From JAAYPI01 sp963668615 (GTDB lineage: Bacteria; Bacteroidota; Bacteroidia; Bacteroidales; Paludibacteraceae), in NCBI GenBank assembly GCA_963668615.2, contig CAXXCL010000002.1, positions 310,001 through 374,000 of the forward strand: a stretch of 64,000 nt of DNA. The letters are read 5' to 3'. A model generated the notes under the pieces. It was not told where the DNA came from. It ran no database searches and worked only from the letters and a program-made list of their open reading frames with translations. Below, in pieces: positions 17,101-24,930 of this stretch. A program made the translations under genes and the position numbers. Position 1 is the stretch's first letter. Every line of letters begins with the position of its first letter.

Positions 17101-18555
17101 GTAATTATGACGGCTTCTGTTGCTTCTTTGGGCTTCCTACCTATGGCATTGTCCACATCGGCAGGAGCAGAAGTTCAAAAACCGCTCGCTACGGTTGTAA
17201 TTGGAGGGCTAATAACTGCTACTATTTTGACATTAATTGTCTTACCTATTTTCTACATCGGTTTTTCAAATAAAAAATTTAAAAAACCATTCAAACGAAA
17301 ATTGATAAAAAGCTTGCCTGTTTTGTCTTTGCTTTGTATTGGGTTATTTTGCTTTGATTCTGTAAAAGCGGAGCAACCACAAAAAATCAATTTGAAAGAG
17401 GCTCTTCAAATGGCGTTAGATAGTAACTCATACATACGTTCTTCCGTCTATGATATGAATGTTCAAAAAGCCCTAAAAGGAGCTTCTTGGGATATTCCAA
17501 AAACTGAAATTTCGGGAGAATATGGGCAAATTAATTCGTATACAAACGATAATAGCTTTAGTGTTTCACAGTCATTGGCTTTTCCTGGTGTTTACATCAG
17601 TCAACATAATTTAGCAAAAGCGAACATTGATATTAGTGAATATAATTTAAGGTGTTCGCAATTAGAAATTACGAATCAGGTAAAGCAATTATATTGGCAA
17701 TTGGTATATTTATATTCCAAACAAAAATTATTTGTTCAGCAAGATAGTCTCTATTCAGGTTTTCAGCGTGCAGCTGAATTAAGGGTAAAAACAGGAGAAA
17801 CAAAACGTCTCGAAATGATTTCTGCAAAATCGCAAAGCTTGGAAATTAAAAATCAGTTGCAACAGATTAAATCCGATTTGAATATTTGTAGCCAAAAATT
17901 ACAGTTGCTTTTGAATTCAGATATGGCTATTCATCCCATAGATACAGTATTAAAACGTATTGAATTGTTCCCAATAGCTGATAGTTCCGCATTAATTGAA
18001 AATCCATTGATTGCATCCAGTAAACGACAGATTGAGGTTAGATATTGGGAAAAGCAGTTGGAACGTAGCCTTCTTTTACCGGATTTGAGTATTGGGTATT
18101 TCAGCCAAACCATTCGCGGATCTCAGGATGTAAACGGAGTACCACAGACTTTTGGTGCTAGCGACCGTTTTACAGGCATTCAGGCGGGTATTTCCATTCC
18201 TTTGTGGTTTGTGCCTCACACAGCTAAAATAAAGGCTGCAAAGATTAAAGAACAGGCGGCTATTATAAATGCTGATTATCAGGCAAAATCACAGTTGAAT
18301 AAGTATCATTCGTTGTTGCTCGAATATGCTAAAAATAACAATAGCCTTGATTATTATGAAAAACAGGCAATTTCCGAAGCCGATTTGATTATCGAACAGG
18401 CAACACTCAGCTATAAATCAGGAGAAATGGATTATCTTGATTACATTCAGAATCTGAATAGGGCATTAGGGATAAAACAAAACTACCTTGATGCATTAAA
18501 TAATTACAATCAAACGGTCATTTCAATAGACTTTATTACCGGAAAAATCTTTTAA
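14164..18555 (+). CDS. czcA: CzcA/CusA-type RND metal efflux pump fused to TolC-like outer-membrane factor
   Basis: A 1463-residue fusion. Residues 1 to about 1040 form a complete heavy-metal RND transporter: an N-terminal transmembrane helix after MIERIIHFSIKNKF, the large porter loops, and the proton-relay segment DFGLIVDGAVIIVE with D400 and D405 (D405 matches CusA numbering). The last helices end near FYIGFSNKKF. A basic, then hydrophobic stretch with an SVKA-E site (about 1040-1069) looks like an embedded signal peptide. Residues about 1070-1463 are a TolC/CzcC-like outer-membrane efflux protein (INLKEALQMALDSN..., long coiled helices). The start is the ATG at 14164; the upstream extension is TTG-initiated and non-homologous. 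It drives divalent or monovalent metal ions out across the envelope with the adaptor encoded next. Confidence 0.93.
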   Translation: MIERIIHFSIKNKFIIGLFVIALIGWGTYSLTQLPIDATPDITNNQVQVIALAPSLAVQEVESSITAPIEVAVANIPNIVELRSISRLGLSVITVVFKDNVDVYWARQQMSERLKEAEDIIPAGLAKIELAPISTGLGEIYQYRLAVDKGFENKYNPMELRTIQDWVVRREMLGTAGVADINSYGGFVKQYEIAVNPEKLRGMNLTLTDIFNALEKNNENTGSAYIDKKPTAYFIRGIGLVKSLEDIEKIVVKSNPSGMPILIRDVATVQYGNAIRYGAFVVDTTEAVGGVVMMLKGANANEVTKNVETRIESIQKSLPEGVKIEPFLNRSDLVGRAIGTVSRNLIEGALIVIFILILFLGNFRAGLIVASVIPLSMLFAISMMNFLGVSGNLMSLGAIDFGLIVDGAVIIVESVVHRITMSKTHHQGISKLSQSQMDETVFESAKRMMSSATFGQVIILIVYVPIMALVGIEGKMFRPMAQVVSFALIGATILSLTYVPMVSSLFLSKNTTHKPNFSDKMMNWFHKIFNPAICFALKHKVYVSFSAILIFILSLLVFNHLGGEFIPQLEEGDLAAGVITLQGGSLSNTVEQVQKANKILLDKFPEIKHTVCKIGAGEIPTDPTPMETGDYIITLKDKSEWTSAKTREELVEKMEEALIPLAGVKFEFQQPIQMRTNELLSGSKQDIAVKIFGDDLNTLAEKASQVEKIIQKIQGVEDINVEKVTGLAQIQVEYNRDRLAQYGLSIEEVNRVLRTAFAGSEASTVFDEEKRFAMVVRLDKDYRQSLDDVKNLSVALPNGEQIPFDQIACVSIKSGPAQVSRENTKRRITVGFNVRNRDIQSVISEVTKQIDAKVQFPTGYYVNYGGQFENLQAAKARLAIAVPVALLLIFVLLFFTFHSVKQALLIYTAVPMSLIGGILALWLRGMNFSISAGVGFIALFGIAVLNGIVLIAEFNRLEKEGIADITERVIKGLNTRLRPVIMTASVASLGFLPMALSTSAGAEVQKPLATVVIGGLITATILTLIVLPIFYIGFSNKKFKKPFKRKLIKSLPVLSLLCIGLFCFDSVKAEQPQKINLKEALQMALDSNSYIRSSVYDMNVQKALKGASWDIPKTEISGEYGQINSYTNDNSFSVSQSLAFPGVYISQHNLAKANIDISEYNLRCSQLEITNQVKQLYWQLVYLYSKQKLFVQQDSLYSGFQRAAELRVKTGETKRLEMISAKSQSLEIKNQLQQIKSDLNICSQKLQLLLNSDMAIHPIDTVLKRIELFPIADSSALIENPLIASSKRQIEVRYWEKQLERSLLLPDLSIGYFSQTIRGSQDVNGVPQTFGASDRFTGIQAGISIPLWFVPHTAKIKAAKIKEQAAIINADYQAKSQLNKYHSLLLEYAKNNNSLDYYEKQAISEADLIIEQATLSYKSGEMDYLDYIQNLNRALGIKQNYLDALNNYNQTVISIDFITGKIF

Positions 18556-18567
18556 AACATAAACATT

Positions 18568-19752
18568 ATGACAAAATATAAATTTAAATCACCAATCATT
18601 CTTTTAGCTTTCCTTGTTGCGTTTACTTCATGCAACGGAGGTAAAAAACAGAACGTTGAAACCAAGGAAACGGAAGTTATTCCCGAAAATATTGTTGAAT
18701 TACGCGAAGATCAGATAAAGCTTGCCAACATAGAAATGGGAGCAATTGAATTACGCTCAATGAGTGGAACATTAAAAGTAAACGGTATAGTTTCAGTTGC
18801 ACCACAAAATCTGGCGACCGTTAGTATGCCAATGGGAGGGTTTGTAAAAAGCACAAACCTAATGCCTGGCAATGCTGTTCGGAAAGGACAAACACTGGCA
18901 ATTATCGAAAATCAGGAGTTTATCGACATTCAACAAAATTACTTGGAAGCAAAAAACAGATGTGAACTTGCCAAAACTGAATATGATCGTCAAAAAGAAC
19001 TTTTCAAAAGCGATGTGTCTTCTCAAAAAAATATGCAACAAGTTACTTCCAATTACAACAGCCTCAAAGTTCAGGTAAAAGCCTTGGAACAAAAACTGTC
19101 ACTTATCGGGATTAATCCTTTCAAACTGAACGAAGATAATATCAGTCGGTCAGTGGCATTAGTTTCTCCTATTACGGGATACGTCAAGGCAGTAAATGTG
19201 AGTATTGGCAAATCTGTTTCGGCTTCCGATGTATTGTTCGAAATTGTAAATAGCGACAAACTGTTTCTTGAACTTACCTTGTTCGAAAAAGATGCTGACA
19301 AGGTGGCAAACGGTGAGAAAATTCGCTTTTATATCAACAATGAAACAGAACAACATGAAGCAGTTGTCTATCAAACCGGAAAGTCTATAAATAACGATAA
19401 GACTTACAAAGTTTACGCAAATGTAGTAGGTCGTTGTAAAAATATGCTTCCCGGAATGTACGTTAATGCTGCCATTCTGAACAAAAGTAATCAGGTAACT
19501 TCAGTTCCTTCTGCATCTATTGTAAGTTTCGACGACAAAGATTATATTTTTGTATTCGAGAGAAACAAGGTAGAAAGCGGAAAACCTTTTACTGAATACC
19601 GTATGATGCAAATACAGAAAGGCGTTGCCGATGACGGATTTACAGAAATCGTTTTGCCTGAAGGTTTCAACTTTGAAGAAGTGAAGGTAGTTGTTAAGGG
19701 AGCTTATAATTTATTATCTGCCAAAAAAAATGCAGGAGAAATGAGTTGCTAA
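18568..19752 (+). CDS. czcB: RND efflux periplasmic adaptor (CzcB-like lipoprotein)
   Basis: A 394-residue membrane-fusion protein joining the RND pump to its outer-membrane factor. Signal peptide with lipobox FTSC near residue 23. A beta-barrel/lipoyl segment around VSMPMGGFVKSTNLMPGNAV, an alpha-hairpin at about 110-180 (YLEAKNRCELAKTEYDRQKELFKS...), a second lipoyl half (VALVSPITGYVKAVNVSIGKSV), then MFP barrel and membrane-proximal domains. It starts 12 bp after the czcA-tolC fusion and is clearly cotranscribed. Metal specificity is not readable; no His-rich N-terminal extension like that of CzcB or ZneB is present. Confidence 0.92.
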   Translation: MTKYKFKSPIILLAFLVAFTSCNGGKKQNVETKETEVIPENIVELREDQIKLANIEMGAIELRSMSGTLKVNGIVSVAPQNLATVSMPMGGFVKSTNLMPGNAVRKGQTLAIIENQEFIDIQQNYLEAKNRCELAKTEYDRQKELFKSDVSSQKNMQQVTSNYNSLKVQVKALEQKLSLIGINPFKLNEDNISRSVALVSPITGYVKAVNVSIGKSVSASDVLFEIVNSDKLFLELTLFEKDADKVANGEKIRFYINNETEQHEAVVYQTGKSINNDKTYKVYANVVGRCKNMLPGMYVNAAILNKSNQVTSVPSASIVSFDDKDYIFVFERNKVESGKPFTEYRMMQIQKGVADDGFTEIVLPEGFNFEEVKVVVKGAYNLLSAKKNAGEMSC

Positions 19753-19777
19753 ATTGTATTACTATTGTTTGTTTAAT

Positions 19778-19899
19778 AATTGTTCAAAATACGCATATTT
19801 TATGCTGATAACATGAACCATTCTCTGTGCAGTAACAAATAAATGAGGTGTAGAAAATATTTTTAAATATTGCCCAAAACATGTGTATTTTGAACAATT
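19778..19899. repeat. Inverted-repeat element of about 122 bp (MITE-like)
   Basis: The 24-base arm at 19778-19801 and its inverted copy at 19876-19899 match at 22 of 24 positions (core TTGTTCAAAATA and TATTTTGAACAA). They enclose 74 bp with no coding frame. It sits between czcB and the HMA-like gene. The size and arm length fit a miniature element, an insertion-sequence remnant or a large transcript hairpin. A clean target-site duplication could not be settled. Confidence 0.55.
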
Positions 19900-19916
19900 T
19901 AACTAATTTTACGCGG

Positions 19917-19939
19917 CGTTATCAACTAGTGTTGTAACG
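19917..19939. promoter_or_regulatory. Interrupted palindrome upstream of the HMA-like gene
   Basis: CGTTA and CAAC (separated by one unpaired T), loop TAGT, then GTTG and TAACG: nine base pairs with one bulge. No T-tract follows, so it is not a normal terminator. It lies 33 bp before the start codon and could be an operator or a 5' UTR stem-loop. Confidence 0.4.
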
Positions 19940-19971
19940 AAATTAGGTATAACCTTATTATTCTGTGTTTT

Positions 19972-20331
19972 ATGAAGAAAGCAAGTTTATTATTGATTGG
20001 TTTGTTTTCATTTTTTCTTTTTTCTTTTGATAGTATGGCTGAGAAACCTCAGAAAATAACTACTACTTTTTTTGTGAATATGATGAGTTCCAAGGATTGT
20101 AAAAAGAAAATTATAGAAAATATGAAATTGGAAGATGGTATAAAAAAAACGGAAGTTGACGTTGAGAAACAAACGGTAGTTATAACATTTATGTCAGACA
20201 AAAATACCGTTAGTAATCTGCTGCAATCCTTTAAGAAAATGGGATATACGGCTACTGCTATGGAGGTTAGTTGTATTGGAAGTAAAGAAGGTTGCTTGAA
20301 TGCCATTCATCCGGAATCCACCATGAAATGA
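19972..20331 (+). CDS. Exported HMA-like (heavy-metal-associated fold) protein
   Basis: 119 residues with signal peptide MKKASLLLIGLFSFFLFSFDSMA-E. The mature part follows the ferredoxin-like HMA pattern: TTTFFVNMMSSKDCKKKIIENMKLEDGIKKTEVDVEKQTVVITF..., then a helix and MGYTATAMEV. The usual metal-binding CxxC is replaced by MSSKDC with one Cys, followed by a C-terminal tail holding two more Cys (SCIGSKEGC). It may be a periplasmic metal carrier with altered ligands or a non-metal HMA-fold protein. It follows czcAB in the same direction, separated by the inverted-repeat element. Confidence 0.75.
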   Translation: MKKASLLLIGLFSFFLFSFDSMAEKPQKITTTFFVNMMSSKDCKKKIIENMKLEDGIKKTEVDVEKQTVVITFMSDKNTVSNLLQSFKKMGYTATAMEVSCIGSKEGCLNAIHPESTMK

Positions 20332-20351
20332 TAAAATATCGGATCAAAACT

Positions 20352-21875
20352 ATGAAAAATAAAATTCTATTTCTATTACTATTTTTACTGCCTGTCTTAG
20401 TTTATGCTCAAAAGGCAGAAGATTATTTTAATTCAGGACTTAGTAAGGCTAAAATTAAAGACTACAAAGGAGCAATCGAGGAATTTGATAAAGCAACTAA
20501 ATTGGATGCAAATTTTGCAGAGGTTTACAACAATAGGGGTCTTGCCAATGCTGCCATGAAAAATTATAGAGGAGCTATCATTGACTACGACAAAGCTCTT
20601 GAAATACACCCTTATTACGCAGAAGCCTATAACAACAGAGGGGTAACCAAACAAGAACAACAGGATTATCAAGGAGCTTTAGCCGATTATAATAGAGCTC
20701 TTGAAATAAATTCGATGTATGCAGAGGTTTATAATAACAGGGGAGTTACTAAGTACTATTTACACGATTTTAAGGGTGCAATTGCTGACTATGAGAAAGC
20801 GGTAAGTATCAATCCAATATATGCTGAGGCCTATAACAATATGGGTGTAGCTAAATTTTATATAAAAGATTATACGGGAGCTGTAGCCAATTACAATCAG
20901 GCACTTGAGATTAAATTATCTTACGCAGAGGTTTATTATAACAGGGGAATTGTTAACCGTATGCTACTCGATTATACAGGAGCAATAGCAGATTACAGTC
21001 AAGCTATTGATTATGCACCAATGCTTGCCGAAGCATATAACAACCGAGGTGTTGCAAAATCAAAGTTGAAAGATGATAGGGGTGCATTAGCTGATTACAA
21101 CCAAGCTATTTCCGTGAATAAAAAATATGCTAAAGCTTATTTTAATAGGGGATTAGCCAAAGTTTGTTTAAATGATTATACAGGGGCTATTGATGACTAT
21201 AATAAAGCTCTTGAATTTAATTCCAAAGATTTTGAGGCTTATACAAGTAGAGGAATTGCTAAAGCTAAACTGCAAAAATACGAAGAAGCTATAGGAGATT
21301 ACAGTTACGCCATAAACATTAATCCTGAATATGCAGAAGCATACAATAACAGGGGAGTTGCTTATCGTAATATAAACGATTACACAAAAGCCTTAGCAGA
21401 TTACGATAAAACTATCGAATTAAATACGAAAGATCCGGAAGCCTACTATAATCGCGGAATCGTAAAATATTATTCAAAAGACTACCAAGGGGCTTTGGCT
21501 GATTATGATAAAGCAATTCTGCTAAATCCCAAATTAAGTGATGCTTACGTGTATAGGGGAGTGGTAAAAAGTGTTTTAGAAGATTGCAAGGGAGCTATAA
21601 GCGATTATAATTGTGCCATACAAATTCATTCCGATTATGATGAAGCTTACTATAACCGAGGTGTCTGCAAATGTAAAACACAGGATTTTGCAGGAGCGAT
21701 AACCGATTTCGATAAAGCAATTGAATTTAATGCCAATTATGCAGAGGCTTATTTTAATCGAGGAGTAGCACAAATGCAGTTGGGTCAAAAAGAAAAAGCC
21801 TGTTCAGATTTTAATAAAGCCGGTCAATTGGGATTTTACCAGGCTTACGATGTTATAAAACAAGTCTGTCAATAA
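20352..21875 (+). CDS. Exported protein of 14 tandem TPR repeats
   Basis: 507 residues from the ATG at 20352, chosen because it gives a clean signal peptide (MKNKILFLLLFLLPVLVYAQ); the longer frame from 20292 overlaps the previous gene and has no support. The rest is fourteen 34-residue TPR units with consensus AYNNRGVAKxxLxDYxGAIADY and NPxYAE, without gaps or other domains, forming a periplasmic protein-binding superhelix. The repeats differ enough in DNA to be stable. It starts 20 bp after the HMA-like stop, so probably shares its transcript. Partner unknown. Confidence 0.88.
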   Translation: MKNKILFLLLFLLPVLVYAQKAEDYFNSGLSKAKIKDYKGAIEEFDKATKLDANFAEVYNNRGLANAAMKNYRGAIIDYDKALEIHPYYAEAYNNRGVTKQEQQDYQGALADYNRALEINSMYAEVYNNRGVTKYYLHDFKGAIADYEKAVSINPIYAEAYNNMGVAKFYIKDYTGAVANYNQALEIKLSYAEVYYNRGIVNRMLLDYTGAIADYSQAIDYAPMLAEAYNNRGVAKSKLKDDRGALADYNQAISVNKKYAKAYFNRGLAKVCLNDYTGAIDDYNKALEFNSKDFEAYTSRGIAKAKLQKYEEAIGDYSYAININPEYAEAYNNRGVAYRNINDYTKALADYDKTIELNTKDPEAYYNRGIVKYYSKDYQGALADYDKAILLNPKLSDAYVYRGVVKSVLEDCKGAISDYNCAIQIHSDYDEAYYNRGVCKCKTQDFAGAITDFDKAIEFNANYAEAYFNRGVAQMQLGQKEKACSDFNKAGQLGFYQAYDVIKQVCQ

Positions 21876-21897
21876 TTCTCGTTTCAGAACCATATAG

Positions 21898-22527
21898 TTA
21901 AGCAAAAATAAAATACAAAGGAATAGCAACGAATCCAACGCTGAAAAAAATGCCGAAGGTTGTTGCTATTTTTTGTGCAGTATTGTTGCTATTTTTACCC
22001 GTTTTTTTCATCATAGATATAAATCCATTATGCATGTGTAATCCTAAAAGGATACCTGTTATCATATAAATCAAGCAGTAAATTTTGCTATTAGATAGCG
22101 TATTAAACACGACTAAAAACATATTTTCCATTTTTATATTATTGATAATAACCGGGGTTACATCTGTCTTTAATCTGAATTGTAGTAGATGCATGATTAG
22201 AAAACAAAAAATTAATAAGCCTAAAATCAGCATTTCTTTAGCTGACGATAAAGTAGCTTCTTTTTTAAGTTTTTGTAGTGCATGAACACTAGCCATGAAA
22301 ATGTGACATAAAAAACCAATGGCAATAAGACTTTCAAATGTTTTAGCAAATGGGTTGCTGTAGATAAAATGGTTGACTTGGTTATACACAATCCCTCCCG
22401 ATGCATTGATACTGTCAAAAACAACTAATGAGTTAACGATAAGGTGGATGCTTATAAAAAGCACAGCACAGATTCCTGATAAACCGACTAACATTGGAAA
22501 CACTTTCTTGTGCATTTGGTAGAACAT
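21898..22527 (-). CDS. Orphan SdhC/FrdC-like diheme cytochrome b558 subunit
   Basis: 209 residues with five hydrophobic helices. Four His sit in the positions expected for the two hemes of the B-type fumarate reductase/succinate dehydrogenase cytochrome b: H28 (ISIHLIVN), H75 (FLCHIFMAS), H113 (LIMHLLQFR) and H164 (LGLHMHNGF). The C-terminal LHMHNGFISMMKKTGKN matches the family's LHLxHGFxSxxQTLG pattern in degenerate form. There is no sdhA or sdhB nearby; the gene follows a TonB-dependent receptor. It may be a membrane electron carrier recruited for another purpose, such as metal or heme reduction. The family call is from motifs; the role is unknown. Confidence 0.72.
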   Translation of the reverse strand: MFYQMHKKVFPMLVGLSGICAVLFISIHLIVNSLVVFDSINASGGIVYNQVNHFIYSNPFAKTFESLIAIGFLCHIFMASVHALQKLKKEATLSSAKEMLILGLLIFCFLIMHLLQFRLKTDVTPVIINNIKMENMFLVVFNTLSNSKIYCLIYMITGILLGLHMHNGFISMMKKTGKNSNNTAQKIATTFGIFFSVGFVAIPLYFIFA

Positions 22528-22538
22528 TATATATTAAA

Positions 22539-22581
22539 GGAGCAAAGATGTAAAATTTTATTTAATTTACACCTTTGCTCC
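22539..22581 (-). terminator. 16-bp intergenic hairpin between TonB receptor and cytochrome b genes
   Basis: GGAGCAAAGATGTAAA and TTTACACCTTTGCTCC pair over 16 positions with one mismatch around an 11-base loop. It follows the receptor stop by 10 bp and precedes the cytochrome start by 11 bp. The base after the stem is only briefly T-rich, so it may cut transcription partially or stabilise the upstream mRNA rather than end the operon. Confidence 0.55.
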
Positions 22582-22591
22582 TCCTGTTTAT

Positions 22592-24817
22592 TTAAAATGA
22601 ATATTTTAGAGAAACACCCAGCGAAAGAGGTTTTCCCTTTTGTACAAAACTATTTCCTAACGATGAAAAATAAAATGTATTATATTTTTCATCTAGAGCA
22701 TTTTTGATCCAGAGGTTCATATTTATTGATTTGATTAAGAAAGAAATTTCACCATTTAATAGGCCACAAAATGATTGATTTTGTGTATTTTCTTCATTCC
22801 AGTAAATATTTCCAACACCAATGTATTGAGAAGAAATGATAATTTTGTGTAACCATTCAGTTTTAATAGGTAATCCGTATTCAGCTCCTATTGAAAATGT
22901 GTTATTTGGTGCGAATGGTATTATTTTATTCTTATAATCAACATTGTTCGCTTCGTATTTTAAGAAAGAAGCATGTGTATACCCATATGTTCCTGTCATC
23001 GATAAGTTCTTGGCTATATTGGCTTTTATATTCAATTCTGTTCCATAACTTTCAACTTTTTCTGCATTTGTTATCATCCTACTTCCGTTGGATGTGGTAG
23101 TATTTATTTGTTGATTTTGGTTATAAATATAAAACAATGTCATGTTAAAAAATAGTCGGTTTTTAACAGGTTCAGTGTGGGTGCCTATCTCAAAATTCCA
23201 TGAAGATTCGGGTTTATAATAGATAGCATCTTTAACACTTTTCGTTTCTGTTCCTTCCATTTGCGACTGCAAAATATCCGAAAACATAGCATAATTGTAC
23301 CCACCGGCTTTATAACCTTTTGCAATAGTTGAATATACGTTATATTTATCATTGATTTTGTACTTTGCTGATAATTTGGGCAAAAACTCCCAAAAATCGT
23401 TTGCGTCATAGCCCTTAGCGCTGTAGGTAGAATCAACATAAAAAGCGGGTATAAAAGGAGAGGGTAGTTTTACCGATGTATGTAATGTCGCCTCCGATTC
23501 ATAATCAATTCCTGTTCTTTCGTAATCGACACGAATGCCTGCTGTAACGGCAAATTTATCCGAAAAGCTGTAGGTTGATTGATGGTATAGTGCAACACCG
23601 AAGTTTTCCATTTTAAAGATACCGGAAACGGGCATTTCACTATTCAAAATGGTGATATTAGGCATACTTGGATTTTGAGATTTTGCACTATCCAAAAAGC
23701 TTTGCAACATATCGATACCTCCCGAACCGAAAGTCATCGGGGCATCGATGTTGTTATGATTAAAAAATCCAAATAATCCGTTTACCCATTCCCATTGGGT
23801 TTTGTTATTTGAACGAAGTGTAAATTCTTGTGTGACAGAGTTCTGATTTTGTTTCTGATTAAGAGAAAAAATAGAATCAGTGGTAAAATCTTGATCCATT
23901 TTCATTTGGTCGTTCAAAAACTGATATCCTGTAGCGGAAGTAAACAAGCATTTATCTGTTTTACGTTGTATACATAACCCTCCCGTAAGAAGATGACGTA
24001 AGTAGGAACTTTCATCATTGTAATTAATTTCGCCCGATTTTTGCGTCGATTTGTCGTAAATAGCGTATGGATAAGCATTTTGTTTATTGTAATCGTAGGA
24101 TAAACTCAAGTTTGTACTCCATCTTTCATTTATATTCCAGTTGAGTTTTGCTCTTGCACCTGCTTCATCGGAATTATTCTTTTGGTTATTGAATGAATTA
24201 GTAAAATAACCATCGTTATGGTTGATATAACCTGCCAAAGAAACGCCCGTATTTTTGCTTAGTTTAGCATAATGAGATAGTTTTATTAACGTTTCATTAT
24301 ATTTTCCATAAGAAACCAATAACTTGGTTCCTTGATAGTCCAATGGAGATAAGGTATAAATATTAACTAATCCACCAATTGTATTTCTCCCGTATAGAGT
24401 ACCTTGTGGTCCTTGTAAAAATTCAATTTGCAGTAGATCGTAAAAGTTAAAATCAAAGCTGCTTTTATTTATATATGGAATATTATCTACGTATAATCCG
24501 ATTGCAGGTTCATTCATACGTGATCCTATACCTCTTACATAAATTGAAGAGGTGATTTTTGAACCGTAATCGGGAATATAAAGGTTAGGTACATATATGG
24601 AAATGTCTTTTAATGAATTAATTTGATTCATTTCAATATCCTTTATATTTAAGCAATAAACATTAGATGAAGGATTATTTTCCGATTTCTGTTCTTTGGG
24701 CAAATTTTTTATTATTACTTCGTCCAAAAGAATATTGTTTTGTTCATCTTTGGCGGCAAATAAGTTTCCTATAAATGAAAAAAGGATACTTGCCAAAAAA
24801 ATTCTTTTTGTTAGCAT
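22592..24817 (-). CDS. TonB-dependent outer-membrane receptor
   Basis: 741 residues. Signal peptide MLTKRIFLASILFSFIGNLFA. A TonB-box-like LLDEVIIK near residue 30 is followed by the plug domain (about 50-165) with SSIYVRGIGSRMNEPAIGLYVDN and LQGPQGTLYGRNTIGG, then a 22-strand beta-barrel ending in the terminal aromatic motif LGVSLKYSF. It lacks the CarboxypepD-like N-terminal domain and a SusD partner, so it is of the siderophore/metal/cofactor type rather than a glycan importer. The substrate is not readable; nearby metal-related genes make a metal complex a reasonable guess. The middle gene of a probable three-gene unit. Confidence 0.92.
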   Translation of the reverse strand: MLTKRIFLASILFSFIGNLFAAKDEQNNILLDEVIIKNLPKEQKSENNPSSNVYCLNIKDIEMNQINSLKDISIYVPNLYIPDYGSKITSSIYVRGIGSRMNEPAIGLYVDNIPYINKSSFDFNFYDLLQIEFLQGPQGTLYGRNTIGGLVNIYTLSPLDYQGTKLLVSYGKYNETLIKLSHYAKLSKNTGVSLAGYINHNDGYFTNSFNNQKNNSDEAGARAKLNWNINERWSTNLSLSYDYNKQNAYPYAIYDKSTQKSGEINYNDESSYLRHLLTGGLCIQRKTDKCLFTSATGYQFLNDQMKMDQDFTTDSIFSLNQKQNQNSVTQEFTLRSNNKTQWEWVNGLFGFFNHNNIDAPMTFGSGGIDMLQSFLDSAKSQNPSMPNITILNSEMPVSGIFKMENFGVALYHQSTYSFSDKFAVTAGIRVDYERTGIDYESEATLHTSVKLPSPFIPAFYVDSTYSAKGYDANDFWEFLPKLSAKYKINDKYNVYSTIAKGYKAGGYNYAMFSDILQSQMEGTETKSVKDAIYYKPESSWNFEIGTHTEPVKNRLFFNMTLFYIYNQNQQINTTTSNGSRMITNAEKVESYGTELNIKANIAKNLSMTGTYGYTHASFLKYEANNVDYKNKIIPFAPNNTFSIGAEYGLPIKTEWLHKIIISSQYIGVGNIYWNEENTQNQSFCGLLNGEISFLIKSINMNLWIKNALDEKYNTFYFSSLGNSFVQKGKPLSLGVSLKYSF

Positions 24818-24930
24818 GATATTATATATTTATGTAATTTTTAAATAATCACTCTTAAGAGACTTTTCAGCATCTTAAAAAAAGGCTAATAAACGTGAAT
24901 TGAATCAACCTGTTCATTAACAATAATATT

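Noticed and set aside
20352..21875. Regular 102-bp periodicity suggesting a satellite or CRISPR-like array
   Set aside because: The repeats are diverged codons of a TPR protein, not near-identical DNA units.
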